A stretch of 64,000 nt of DNA from Vibrio ziniensis (GTDB lineage: Bacteria; Pseudomonadota; Gammaproteobacteria; Enterobacterales; Vibrionaceae). The notes beneath the pieces were generated by a model. The model saw nothing but the letters and a program-made list of their open reading frames with translations, ran no database searches and was not told where the DNA came from. The DNA lies in NCBI RefSeq assembly GCF_011064285.1, contig NZ_CP049332.1, positions 1,178,001 to 1,242,000 of the forward strand, read 5' to 3'. The position numbers and the translations under genes were made by a program. Shown here one piece after another: positions 9,129 through 17,170 of this stretch (the stretch's first letter is position 1; every line of letters begins with the position of its first letter).

Positions 9129-9614
9129 TCACTCAACAACCTGCATTAACTGCAATTTTCGCTGATATTCGTCCGTTACTTTCTGAACTTTTTGCTCATA
9201 TTTTTCTTTGGCTCGAGCAACTTTGTCCGCTTTCCCTTCTGCTTTGGCCTCCGCTAAGTCATCTTCATACTCATCTAACGCGTCATCCAAATCTTCTTTA
9301 TATTCTTCTCTAAGCTCTTTTAAATCAGCTTGATATTCAGCAGAAGTCAAATTTGGATTTTGTGCACAACTGTCTTTCACATGTACTAAAGAATTTTGCA
9401 AACCTAATATTTTAGAAACATCTCCATATTCTTTTGCTTTTTCTAACTCAGATTCTTTTTCACATATTTTACGTTCACATCCGGTTAATACTGAACAACT
9501 GGATGCTGATTGTGCCGCAATCGTTGTCCCTGATAATAATAGTCCTGCCATCATGCATGTTAATATCCTTGGACTTAAAGTTATTTTTCTCTTCACTTTG
9601 TATCTCCTATTCAT
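9129..9614 (-). CDS. DUF1090 (YqjC-like) periplasmic coiled-coil protein
   Basis: A 161-residue secreted protein with an N-terminal signal (ILTCMMAGLLLSGTTIAAQS). The mature part has the DUF1090 Cys pattern (SSCSVLTGCERKICEKESELEKA ... VKDSC) followed by a long charged coiled coil (residues ~95-155, rich in Glu, Lys and Asp). E. coli YqjC belongs to this family; function is unknown. Its promoter carries the MerR-type signal seen at two other genes nearby (9645-9675), and it is divergent from the tannase gene, so it seems to be part of the same regulon. Confidence 0.85.
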   Translation of the reverse strand: MNRRYKVKRKITLSPRILTCMMAGLLLSGTTIAAQSASSCSVLTGCERKICEKESELEKAKEYGDVSKILGLQNSLVHVKDSCAQNPNLTSAEYQADLKELREEYKEDLDDALDEYEDDLAEAKAEGKADKVARAKEKYEQKVQKVTDEYQRKLQLMQVVE

Positions 9615-9644
9615 ATCTCATTGATAAATATATATATGAAGACA

Positions 9645-9675
9645 ATAGTAATGGTTAGAGCTACTCTAAGGTCAA
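9645..9675 (-). promoter_or_regulatory. MerR-type promoter of the DUF1090 gene (site A)
   Basis: On the minus strand: TTGACC, a 19-base spacer, then TACTAT. The spacer contains TTAGAG-TAG-CTCTAA, a perfect inverted repeat. A 19-bp spacer with an operator inside it is the signature of promoters untwisted by MerR-family activators. The same repeat occurs at 9754 and 13275. Confidence 0.8.
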
Positions 9676-9753
9676 TTCAGAAAGCTTAAATTTACTTTTA
9701 TTTACATCCAAATAGATTGCTTAAATTTAATTAATAACATTGTTTTAATTTGA

Positions 9754-9784
9754 TTGACATTAGAGTTACTCCAACCTTTAGACT
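9754..9784 (+). promoter_or_regulatory. MerR-type promoter of the tannase-merR unit (site B)
   Basis: TTGACA, a 19-base spacer, then TAGACT. The spacer holds TTAGAG-TTA-CTCCAA, the same inverted repeat as sites A and C with one mismatch. It would drive the tannase-like gene and probably the merR gene behind it, which would make the regulator autoregulated. Confidence 0.8.
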
Positions 9785-9826
9785 ACATTGAACTATGAAT
9801 TATTGAATCACATAAGGACACATTCA

Positions 9827-11593
9827 ATGAATGGTCAATTCTTTATATCGTTAATGGCCTTTGTCGCTTTGCTTTCCGGCTGCGCACACGATGAAGCAAC
9901 TAACACAAACAACAAACCACTAGATGTTGCTTCTTCACTAAACATCGTTCTCCCTGTCAAAAATTGTAGTGAGCTTTTAAGTACAGACCTTACCACTATC
10001 GGCGGTACAGGGAGCAAAGTAACCAAAGCGGATATCATTATGGATTCAAGCGGTTCATCGTGCGTAATTGAAGGTCTATTAGCTCCAGAAATTGGTTTTA
10101 AAGTTCAACTGCCACTTGAGTCATGGACACAGCGATACATGCAACTAGGCTGTGGTGGTCTTTGCGGCCGTGTCGGTTTGATGGTGAGCGCGGCTGATAG
10201 CTGCCTTGCAGTGAAAAACAATAGCTTTGTTCTGGCATCTACCGATATGGGTCACCAAGGTGGAAGCGGCGATTTTGGTGAAGATCCTCAGAAACGAATT
10301 GATTTTGCCTATAGATCCATGCACTTAACGTCTGTTGCAGCAAAATCTCTGATTAAAGAATTTTACGGGCAGGCGCCTCGCTATTCTTACTTTAATGGTT
10401 GCTCTGATGGTGGACGCGAAGCACTTATGGAAGCGCAGAGATTCCCAGACGACTTCGATGGTGTTATTGCTGGCGCGCCTGCTATGAATTTCTCAGTACA
10501 AAATTCCTTTCATCATGGTTGGCTAGCTTTGTCGAACTTAGATGAAAATGGCAACGCTATAGTACACGCAGATAAGCTCCCACTGCTGCATAAAGCGGTA
10601 CTAGATTCATGTGATACGTTGGATGGTTTAAAAGATGGCTTAATTCAAGACCCACGAGCTTGTAACTTTGACCCTAGTGTTCTTCTTTGTAAACAAGGAC
10701 AAGAGACTTCGACATGCCTAACAAGAGCCGAAATACAAGCTGTTACTAATATCTATAAGGGTCCTCATGATAAACAGACTGGGCTCGCTTTAGCCCTCGG
10801 CGCTCCTATGCGCGGTTCAGAACTGTCATGGCCCGGAGTGTTCGTTCCTATGCAAGGAAATGAAGATATTTTTAGTAAACGTGTTGCAGAAGAAGCATTA
10901 AGCGGCGTTATTTACAAAGAAAACCCAGAGAATTTTAAACTTACCGATTTGAAATTTACTGAAGCGGAATTTGAAAAAGTGAGTGCTTTATATGGCCTGT
11001 ACAGCGCGGTAAATCCTGATCTTGCTACCTTTAGGTCTCAAGGCGGTAAGCTGATTTTATGGCATGGTTGGTCAGACCCACACATCTCACCAATCAATAG
11101 TATCGCTTACTATGAAGCTGTACAGAATCAAATGGGTAAAGATGAAACTGAGAGCTTTATGCGATTCTATCTATTTCCAGGTATGTACCACTGTTTCGGT
11201 GGTGATGGCCCCTATCAATTTGATTTGGTAACACAAATGATGCGATGGGTTGAGCAAGGCATATCTCCTTATGAGATCATTGCAAAGCAAAGTAGCCAAC
11301 CTGAAACCTTCAACGGCGCAGGAGCACCAGAAGAAAACGTAGATAAACCAGCTAAGGCTTTACAAAATACGCCTTCATTAGATCGTTCAAGACCGGTTTA
11401 CCCATATCCATATGTGGCAAGTTATAAAGGTATAGGTTCGATCAATGAAGCAGATCAATTTGAAGCTAAATTAGGCAGTACAGGTCCAGAGCGCTATATC
11501 TGGGCAGGGGAGAAATTCTATCAACCCAACCAACAGTTAAAATGCCAAGTTGATAATAACCAGTTGAAATGTTCAGCTTGGAATCAAATGTAG
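9827..11593 (+). CDS. Tannase/feruloyl esterase family lipoprotein
   Basis: A 588-residue secreted esterase. The start at 9827 is chosen because AAGGA lies nine bases upstream and the protein then has a lipoprotein signal (FVALLSGC). The body matches the tannase family: LGCGGLCGRVG, the nucleophile Ser193 in NGCSDGGREA, LILWHGWSDPHISP with the catalytic Asp, and GMYHCFGGDGP with the catalytic His. Members split gallate or ferulate esters, or terephthalate half-esters, so a phenolic ester is the likely substrate class (the exact one is unknown). It is the first gene after MerR-type site B and is followed 61 bases later by the merR gene. Many Cys suggest disulfides in the periplasm or at the surface. 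Confidence 0.9.
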   Translation: MNGQFFISLMAFVALLSGCAHDEATNTNNKPLDVASSLNIVLPVKNCSELLSTDLTTIGGTGSKVTKADIIMDSSGSSCVIEGLLAPEIGFKVQLPLESWTQRYMQLGCGGLCGRVGLMVSAADSCLAVKNNSFVLASTDMGHQGGSGDFGEDPQKRIDFAYRSMHLTSVAAKSLIKEFYGQAPRYSYFNGCSDGGREALMEAQRFPDDFDGVIAGAPAMNFSVQNSFHHGWLALSNLDENGNAIVHADKLPLLHKAVLDSCDTLDGLKDGLIQDPRACNFDPSVLLCKQGQETSTCLTRAEIQAVTNIYKGPHDKQTGLALALGAPMRGSELSWPGVFVPMQGNEDIFSKRVAEEALSGVIYKENPENFKLTDLKFTEAEFEKVSALYGLYSAVNPDLATFRSQGGKLILWHGWSDPHISPINSIAYYEAVQNQMGKDETESFMRFYLFPGMYHCFGGDGPYQFDLVTQMMRWVEQGISPYEIIAKQSSQPETFNGAGAPEENVDKPAKALQNTPSLDRSRPVYPYPYVASYKGIGSINEADQFEAKLGSTGPERYIWAGEKFYQPNQQLKCQVDNNQLKCSAWNQM

Positions 11594-11599
11594 TAGTAT

Positions 11600-11624
11600 A
11601 AGTGCCCAGTTAAACAGGGCACTT
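11600..11624 (+). terminator. Hairpin between tannase gene and merR
   Basis: AAGTGCCC / GGGCACTT, 8-bp stem with a 9-base loop, no real T-run after it. It may be a weak terminator or processing site that lowers regulator expression relative to the esterase. Confidence 0.5.
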
Positions 11625-11654
11625 TAACACTAGAGATAACTATGGAGCATACTC

Positions 11655-12449
11655 TTGCAACGAACCTACACCATTAAAGAGTTTGAAAAAGTCACAGGCG
11701 TCAGTGCGCATACATTGAGGTACTTTGATAAAGTGGGGTTACTCAGCCCTGCTCGACTAGATAATGGCTATCGCACCTACTCCTTAAAGCAAGTATCGAT
11801 TGCAGAATTTATTACCCTGCTACAACAGGCCATGTTCAGTAATGCTGAGATAAAGGAAATATTAAGTAACTACAACTCTCAACAAACCATTGAAAGTCTT
11901 AAAGTTAACCAAAAGAAACTGCGTGATGAAATCATCAATTTACGTAGAGCGCATGGTTTTATAAGTGAACACATTGCTTATCTTGAACAACTCAGCTCCG
12001 TTCGTGAGAAACTTAGCGTACCATTTATTGAACAAGCAAAATCAAGAACTGTTGGCTTAGTACAACCTGATCTAGTAAGAGACATTGTCGATTTCTTTGA
12101 CACTGTCGATGAAATTATTCTAGAACCCACATGGCCACACTTTTTCACTCACGGCATGCTCGTCGATACACGTAAAGTAACCGAAGCAGGCTATCCGCTA
12201 GAAACGATGTACGTCGAAAACAGCAAAGTCGCTAAAGTACACTCACATACCATACCTGCTGGACGTTATCTCTGTATGTATTGCGACCAGAGTATGGAAG
12301 ACAATCCACACGCTATAGAGTTGATACGACACGCACAGCAAACTGGATTTTATTACGAGCCGTTTTTATACATCGAGAAAGTCAGCGGCCCTGTGATTGA
12401 AAAAAGAAAACAAGATTTCTTAGTCAAGCTTATGCTAAAAGAAAAATAG
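11655..12449 (+). CDS. MerR-family regulator with GyrI-like ligand domain
   Basis: A 264-residue transcription factor. Residues 1-70 form the MerR winged helix (TYTIKEFEKVTGVSAHTLRYFDKVGLL ... NGYRTY), residues ~75-115 the dimerising coiled coil, and ~130-260 a GyrI-like/BmrR-type effector domain that in relatives binds hydrophobic or aromatic compounds. There is no ATG in the reading frame near the start; TTG at 11655 is used because GGAG sits seven bases before it and a stop lies 18 bases upstream in frame. It is very likely the factor that acts on the three identical 19-bp-spacer promoters at 9645, 9754 and 13275. The inducer could be a phenolic ester or its hydrolysis product (inference). 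Confidence 0.9.
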   Translation: MQRTYTIKEFEKVTGVSAHTLRYFDKVGLLSPARLDNGYRTYSLKQVSIAEFITLLQQAMFSNAEIKEILSNYNSQQTIESLKVNQKKLRDEIINLRRAHGFISEHIAYLEQLSSVREKLSVPFIEQAKSRTVGLVQPDLVRDIVDFFDTVDEIILEPTWPHFFTHGMLVDTRKVTEAGYPLETMYVENSKVAKVHSHTIPAGRYLCMYCDQSMEDNPHAIELIRHAQQTGFYYEPFLYIEKVSGPVIEKRKQDFLVKLMLKEK

Positions 12450-12507
12450 CATTCATTCGGGCCACTGGCTCATAACCGCTAGTGGCTTATATATTCATAA
12501 CTGACCG

Positions 12508-13116
12508 CTATTCCCAGACATCAAGCCTTTCATCTCGGAAAAAGAATTCTTTATCCTTTTCGCCAATTTCACGAATCACTTTACATGGCACGCCAAAAGC
12601 AACACTGTTTTCTGGAATGTCTTTGGTAACCACGCTACCAGCTCCAATTACACAGTTATCGCCAATAGTAACGCCCGGCATTATTTGCGCACTAGAACCA
12701 ATCCACACATTGTTTCCTATATGTACAGATCGGTTATACACATAATTGTTCTTACGTAGGATTGGCAAAATTTGATGACCAGATGTCGATATAACCACGT
12801 TTGGCGCGATCATGCAGTCGTCCCCAATATAGATATCCGCATCATCTACAAAGGTCACGTTTGAATTGCAATAAACCCCTTTTCCTAAATGCACATTTTT
12901 ACAGCCCCAGTTAGCATTCACCGGAGCTTCTACATGTGTTCCTTCACCAATTTCAGCAAACATTTCTTTTAGAAGAGTCTCTCTTCTTGCAAAGTCGGTC
13001 GGACGAGAGTAGTTAAAGTCATAGAGCTTTTCTTGGTAAAGAAATTGATTGTCTTGCAGTTCTGGATCATCGTATCTATAAACCAGCCCTTTTTCCTTTC
13101 GTTGTTTATTGTCCAT
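12508..13116 (-). CDS. Maltose/galactoside-type O-acetyltransferase
   Basis: A 202-residue left-handed beta-helix acetyltransferase of the Maa/LacA group, which moves acetyl from acetyl-CoA to a sugar hydroxyl. Features: N-terminal maltose-acetyltransferase helix region (residues ~10-60), hexapeptide repeats, the catalytic-type His in STSGHQI, and the closing IGDNCVIGAGSVVTKDIP and GVPCKVIREI. The ATG at 13116 is preceded by GGAA; an upstream TTG at 13140 is in frame but weaker. It converges on the merR gene; a hairpin with GCCACT/AGTGGC arms (12461-12486) lies between. No MerR-type promoter was seen in front of it. Confidence 0.88.
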   Translation of the reverse strand: MDNKQRKEKGLVYRYDDPELQDNQFLYQEKLYDFNYSRPTDFARRETLLKEMFAEIGEGTHVEAPVNANWGCKNVHLGKGVYCNSNVTFVDDADIYIGDDCMIAPNVVISTSGHQILPILRKNNYVYNRSVHIGNNVWIGSSAQIMPGVTIGDNCVIGAGSVVTKDIPENSVAFGVPCKVIREIGEKDKEFFFRDERLDVWE

Positions 13117-13274
13117 GGGAATTCCATTGATAGATTGCAAGTTTGACGTCAGTCTGTAGGCAAATTAATCGGATTAAAGTTAACTGAGTCAACAGTTTCA
13201 CCCACCATTATCGATAAGTAATGTTTCGTTTAATCAGCCTTTTGCTTTACTTCACATATTTGTTTATTAGCTCA

Positions 13275-13305
13275 TTGACCTTAGAGTATCTCTAACCCTT
13301 ATGGT
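13275..13305 (+). promoter_or_regulatory. MerR-type promoter of the secreted esterase (site C)
   Basis: TTGACC, a 19-base spacer, then TATGGT. The spacer holds TTAGAG-TAT-CTCTAA, a perfect inverted repeat identical in both arms to site A. It lies 44 bases before the ATG of the esterase gene. Confidence 0.8.
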
Positions 13306-13348
13306 TTGCACTCCAATAGCTCAATAACTATTCCAAAGGCTGTGAAAC

Positions 13349-14356
13349 ATGAAGACTATAAAAAGAATAAGTACCTCCCTCGCATCGGTTGCCTTAGCTG
13401 TGGCCGCCGTTCCTAACGTTATGGCAGATGTCAAAATGCCTAGTGATTGGAACGGACCTAAAGTTATGGGACCACCACAAAGTGCTAATGCTTGTGGTGA
13501 AGCGCCTGATATCACCCGAATTACACATAAATACCTTGATGTCGCATACGCGAACATTTCCGATGCTCAGAAGATGGACATCTTTCTTCCGGAAGAATGG
13601 AAACCGCAATACCCTGTTATTATCAATGTTCATGGTGGTGCATTCTTTGGCTGTGACAAGATGGACAACCAATTAGTACCAGCTCTGTATGGCTTAGGAA
13701 AAGGCTATGCCGTGGCAAATATTAACTACCGACTAAGTCCAGAAGCTAAATGGCCTGCTCAGATCAACGATGTTAAAGCCGCGATTAAGTTTGTACGTGC
13801 AAATGCGAAAAAATTCAGTTTTGACCCTAACAAAATTATCCTAATGGGTGGTTCAGCCGGTGGTCATCTCGTTGCACTTGCTGGTGTTTCTGGCGATGTT
13901 AAAGAGTTAGAAGATCCAAATTTGGGCTACCTAGATATATCGACAAAAGTTCAAGCCGTAGTAGCTTGGTATTCTCCGATCAACTTCAAAACTACGGATA
14001 AGCAGTGGGAACAAATTGGCATTAAAGGTCAATTGCATGAACCTTTAGATTCATTTGAATCATTCTTGCTTCGTGAAGAGCTAGGTAAAGCTTCAGAGGC
14101 AACCTTAAAGACCTTAAATCCTGAAAACTACATTACCAGCGACGCACCACCTTTCTTACTTCAACACGGATATAAAGATGAGGTGATCCCTCGCCTGCAA
14201 AGTCAGGAGTTTGCCGTCAAACTTGCTGAAGCAATTGGCAGTGACAATGTTGAATACAACTTGTTGATGAGCTCAAACCATGCCGAAGACAAGTACTTTC
14301 ATACTGAAAATAACTTAGAACGCAATTATGAGTTTTTAAAGCGACACATTAAATAA
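13349..14356 (+). CDS. Secreted alpha/beta hydrolase (hormone-sensitive-lipase/BD-FAE-like esterase)
   Basis: A 335-residue periplasmic esterase with a clear signal peptide (LASVALAVAAVPNVMA). Motifs: oxyanion-hole HGGAFFG, nucleophile Ser169 in MGGSAGG, acid in QHGYKDEVIP and His in SSNHAEDK. These fit the short-chain carboxylesterase group that includes feruloyl and xylan acetyl esterases. With its MerR-type promoter it belongs to the same regulon as the tannase-like lipoprotein, so both probably act on phenolic or plant-derived esters outside the cytoplasm (inference). It is monocistronic, ending at the hairpin at 14368. Confidence 0.88.
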   Translation: MKTIKRISTSLASVALAVAAVPNVMADVKMPSDWNGPKVMGPPQSANACGEAPDITRITHKYLDVAYANISDAQKMDIFLPEEWKPQYPVIINVHGGAFFGCDKMDNQLVPALYGLGKGYAVANINYRLSPEAKWPAQINDVKAAIKFVRANAKKFSFDPNKIILMGGSAGGHLVALAGVSGDVKELEDPNLGYLDISTKVQAVVAWYSPINFKTTDKQWEQIGIKGQLHEPLDSFESFLLREELGKASEATLKTLNPENYITSDAPPFLLQHGYKDEVIPRLQSQEFAVKLAEAIGSDNVEYNLLMSSNHAEDKYFHTENNLERNYEFLKRHIK

Positions 14357-14367
14357 ACCAAATAAAG

Positions 14368-14427
14368 TGTTCTGACTGCGGCAGTAATGATTTCCCCCAA
14401 ATCTACTGCAATGGTCAGAACATTTTT
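14368..14427 (+). terminator. Terminator after the secreted esterase
   Basis: TGTTCTGAC / GTCAGAACA stem with a nested GCAGTA / TACTGC pair in the loop, followed by five T. The loop is long, but the outer 9-bp stem plus T-run is convincing. Confidence 0.75.
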
Positions 14428-14512
14428 CAATCCTCACACCTTCTCATAACTTAATGTTTAATGGCATTTTTTCCATTTTTCACTCAATTCATCTAAATTA
14501 ATTTAAAATTTT

Positions 14513-14580
14513 ATTGGCTCATATGGTTGATTGGTTCATTTTTTAGATCTATTATGAGCCATAACATAATATGAACCAAT
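14513..14580. promoter_or_regulatory. Four-half-site operator before the recombinase-like gene
   Basis: Two copies of ATTGGYTCAT (14513-14522 and 14530-14539) are followed by two inverted copies (ATGAGCCATA at 14554 and ATGAACCAAT at 14571). Spacing is regular: 17 bases between starts within each pair, 41 between corresponding arms. The arms at 14530 and 14571 are exact inverse complements. The block ends 18 bases before the ATG, so it overlaps the likely promoter and is a good candidate for autoregulation by the protein encoded at 14599. Confidence 0.6.
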
Positions 14581-14598
14581 AAACAAAAAGGAGTCTTT

Positions 14599-15339
14599 AT
14601 GACTACAACTTATGGATACATTCGTATCTCTCCAAAAATTAATGATATAGACAGTCGAATAGAAGCGTTTTCCAAATGCAATGACAGTATTCAATTAATT
14701 ACGGAAACAAAAATCCGTGGTGGCGTACCACTAGCAGACAGACCTGCATTTTCTGAATTGGATAAAAAGCTAAAACAAGGTGATCAGCTCATTGTGTGGT
14801 GGATTGATGAGTTGGGTAAAGAGTTTGCAACTTGCGTTAACAACGTAAAATCACTCATTGATCGTGGTATAACCATAAAAACCATCGTTCAAGATTTAGA
14901 ATTCAAACTCAACGACCAAATCACAGATGCTCTCGTAAAAATGATGCAAGGGTTTTCAGAATCTGAAAAACATCGTCGACTTTTCGCAGCTGAGTTGGGT
15001 CGCCGCTCATTAAGAGGAGATAAAGACAATTGGAAAGCAAAATTCCGTGGACGCCAACGAGATGAAGGAAAACATCAGGAAATCGCTCAAGCTCTATTTG
15101 AAGGTAAAACACTTCAAACCGTAGCTGAAGAAACTGGCGCAAGTATGTCTACAGTAAAACGTGTTAAGGCGAAAATTAAAGATAACGATGAACTGGGTCA
15201 TCTTAGAGGTAGAGGCCGTGTACATGGCGGACGAGGGAGAGCTGGGCACGAATCGACAGATAACGGAGAAAGGCGTTTCGGTCGACATAGAGGCATTGGT
15301 CGCGGCCATCCTGATAATCAAGAAACCAAAAACGACTAA
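14599..15339 (+). CDS. Serine-recombinase-like protein with degenerate active site and RG-rich tail
   Basis: A 246-residue protein. Residues ~4-135 form a resolvase/invertase N-terminal domain: Arg and Ser of YGYIRIS and the Arg of LADRPAF are kept. The DRLGRS motif, however, reads WIDELGKE, so two arginines needed for strand cleavage in Tn3/Hin-type enzymes are changed (to Glu and Lys). Residues ~155-190 form a Hin-type helix-turn-helix (EIAQALFEGKTLQTVAEETGASMSTVKRVK). The last ~45 residues are rich in Arg and Gly (LRGRGRVHGGRGRAG, RRFGRHRGIGRGH), resembling RGG nucleic-acid-binding tails. It may be a DNA-binding regulator derived from a recombinase rather than an active recombinase (inference). 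AAGGAG precedes the ATG. Confidence 0.75.
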   Translation: MTTTYGYIRISPKINDIDSRIEAFSKCNDSIQLITETKIRGGVPLADRPAFSELDKKLKQGDQLIVWWIDELGKEFATCVNNVKSLIDRGITIKTIVQDLEFKLNDQITDALVKMMQGFSESEKHRRLFAAELGRRSLRGDKDNWKAKFRGRQRDEGKHQEIAQALFEGKTLQTVAEETGASMSTVKRVKAKIKDNDELGHLRGRGRVHGGRGRAGHESTDNGERRFGRHRGIGRGHPDNQETKND

Positions 15340-15381
15340 ACTTTAAAACTCAATAGCTCTTCAAACCCTGAACTGTAGAAA

Positions 15382-15407
15382 GAAAAAAAGCGTCCTGTCT
15401 AGACGCT
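15382..15407 (-). terminator. Minus-strand terminator in a region without a minus-strand gene
   Basis: AGCGTC-loop-GACGCT hairpin with seven A to its left on the plus strand, that is a T-run for leftward transcription. It is the best evidence for the candidate small RNA above. Confidence 0.65.
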
Positions 15408-15545
15408 ATAAAAAGTGCAAGAAGAGTTAAGCAATAGGTAAACATAATCTATTTTAACGCTAGGAATGATAAGTACTCAGTCTTACAGAAAGATGAAAGG
15501 ATGATGTAACTTTGATGAAGCATAAATTTTCCTAGCGTTTGATTC
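15383..15545 (-). ncRNA. Candidate small RNA on the minus strand
   Basis: There is no annotated gene between 15340 and 15715, yet the minus strand shows a promoter-like pair (TGGAGA, 17 bases, TATATT; -10 at 15552-15557). About 140-160 bases later comes a classic terminator (stem AGCGTC / GACGCT at 15389-15407 followed on the minus strand by seven T). The opposite strand has no T-run after this stem, so the signal is directional. The transcript would contain an 11-bp inverted repeat (15456-15466 with 15529-15539) and a 24-codon frame (15523-15449) with AGGA seven bases ahead of its ATG. That AGGA lies inside one arm of the repeat. Expression is not shown. Confidence 0.4.
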
Positions 15546-15715
15546 CACGCCAATATACCTATTTCCATCGGCACTCTCCACGTGAACAAAAATGTTTAGC
15601 TCGGTTTCTAATTTTTAGGCACAATCGTTCCATAACGCCCACATTCACTGTTAATAAAACCAAGGCGTAACACGTACTTCCCTAGAATAAAACTAAACAA
15701 TTTGAGTACCGATTT

Positions 15716-17113
15716 ATGCAAATAAGAAACAACACCTTTCAGCTTGAAACGGTAGAACAGCCAACTATTTTCCATGATGTAAAAACAACTCTTCTAAGTG
15801 ATGAAACCATTCAGTCCCGCGCTAAAAAGTTAACCGAGCTGATGAAAGCTGAATCTTTGGATGTATTGGTAATATATGCAGACAAAGAACACGGCAGCAA
15901 CTTCGAGTACTTGAGCGGATTCATTCCTCGTTTTGAAGAAGCGCTAATGATTTTGAAACATACTGGCGAAATCACTTACATCATGGGTAATGAAAACCTC
16001 AAGCTTGTTCCTCATGCAAGACTTTCAGGTAAGTGTCTTCATGCACCCGTTTTCTCATTACCTAATCAACCGATGGATGGAGATGCACCACTTTCTGAAA
16101 CACTTGTAGCAGCAGGCATTCAACCAAATCATAACGTTGGAATAGTTGGCTGGAAGCTTTTTACTGGGACACATATTTCAAAACAAACCCAGTTCGACAT
16201 TCCGTATTTTGTGGTTGAAGCAGTCAAAGAGATAGTTCCAAACACGCAAATCTTCAACGCCACACACCTTTATATTGCGCCGGGCATTGGCGCCAGAACG
16301 ATAAATAACGCCAACGAAATTGCTCATTACGAATATGGAGCTAACCTTGCTTCAAGCGCAGTACTCACGGCTCTTAACGCTATCGAACTCGGTAAAAGCG
16401 AAAAAGAGATTGGAGCTCAGCTCTCTTTAAGCGGTCAGCCTAACAGCGTGATCCAAATTGCAGCGACTGGAGATCGCTTCGACCATGCACAGCTTTATCC
16501 GCGCGACAAAATCATTTCGTTGGGTGATAAATTCTCATTAACCACTGGATTTAAAGGCGGTTTATCCAGTCGATCCGCTTATGTGGTAAACAATGAAAAA
16601 GAGCTGCCGCAACAAGTCTGCGATTATGTCGAAAAAGTAGCGACGCCCTACTACAACGCCGTCATCCATTGGTTGGAGAATATGCAGCTCGGCGTCTGTG
16701 GTAAAGATATCTATCAACTTATCGACACGGTATTGCCGCGCTCAGAATATCACTGGCATTTAAATCCGGGTCACTTTGTGGCTGATGAAGAATGGCTGAG
16801 CTCACCAATGAGCCCAACTTCAGACGTCGACCTATGTAGTGGAATGATGCTGCAAATTGACATCATCCCGTCTATTGCTGGATATGCTGGTGCAAGTATT
16901 GAAGACACCATAGGCTTAGCCGACCATGAATTACAGCAGCAAATACACCAAGAATATCCAGATCTTTGGAGTCGTATTGAATGTCGCCGAAACTACATTA
17001 GAGATGTATTGAACATCAATCTACCCGAATGTGTGTTACCCCTATCCAATACCGTCGGATATTTACGACCATACTTGTTAAATAAGTCAAAGGCTTTGAT
17101 CAGGCAAAAGTAA
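15716..17113 (+). CDS. M24 (creatinase/prolidase-fold) protein lacking metal-ligand aspartates
   Basis: A 465-residue cytoplasmic protein with the two-domain layout of Xaa-Pro peptidases and creatinase: an N-terminal domain to ~190 (DVLVIYADKEHGSNFEYLSGF) and a pita-bread catalytic domain. In M24 metallopeptidases two Asp ligands sit in the segment GDxxxxDxG...D; here the equivalent reads GDKFSLTTGFKGGLSSRSAYVV with both ligands replaced. His in NPGHFVADEEW and acidic residues in MLQIDIIP and ASIEDTIGLA remain. It may therefore be a metal-free hydrolase like creatinase or a non-enzymatic relative. A long upstream gap holds the small-RNA candidate. It is convergent with the DMT gene. Confidence 0.7.
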   Translation: MQIRNNTFQLETVEQPTIFHDVKTTLLSDETIQSRAKKLTELMKAESLDVLVIYADKEHGSNFEYLSGFIPRFEEALMILKHTGEITYIMGNENLKLVPHARLSGKCLHAPVFSLPNQPMDGDAPLSETLVAAGIQPNHNVGIVGWKLFTGTHISKQTQFDIPYFVVEAVKEIVPNTQIFNATHLYIAPGIGARTINNANEIAHYEYGANLASSAVLTALNAIELGKSEKEIGAQLSLSGQPNSVIQIAATGDRFDHAQLYPRDKIISLGDKFSLTTGFKGGLSSRSAYVVNNEKELPQQVCDYVEKVATPYYNAVIHWLENMQLGVCGKDIYQLIDTVLPRSEYHWHLNPGHFVADEEWLSSPMSPTSDVDLCSGMMLQIDIIPSIAGYAGASIEDTIGLADHELQQQIHQEYPDLWSRIECRRNYIRDVLNINLPECVLPLSNTVGYLRPYLLNKSKALIRQK

Positions 17114-17170
17114 GTGTTGAAGGCGCTATTCGACCAGGAATAACGCCTCTGTAAGCTTCATCCAAAATCT

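Noticed and set aside
9434..9658. Plus-strand frame of 74 codons across the DUF1090 gene start
   Set aside because: It is antisense to the signal peptide and promoter of a recognised gene and has no family features.
14599..15339. Active site-specific recombinase marking an integron, transposon or invertible segment
   Set aside because: Key DRLGRS arginines are changed, and no attC-like sites, terminal repeats or cargo boundaries were seen around it.
17121..17148. Imperfect AGGCG...CGCCT repeat as a terminator
   Set aside because: The stem has a mismatch and no T-run on either side, so I did not list it as a feature.
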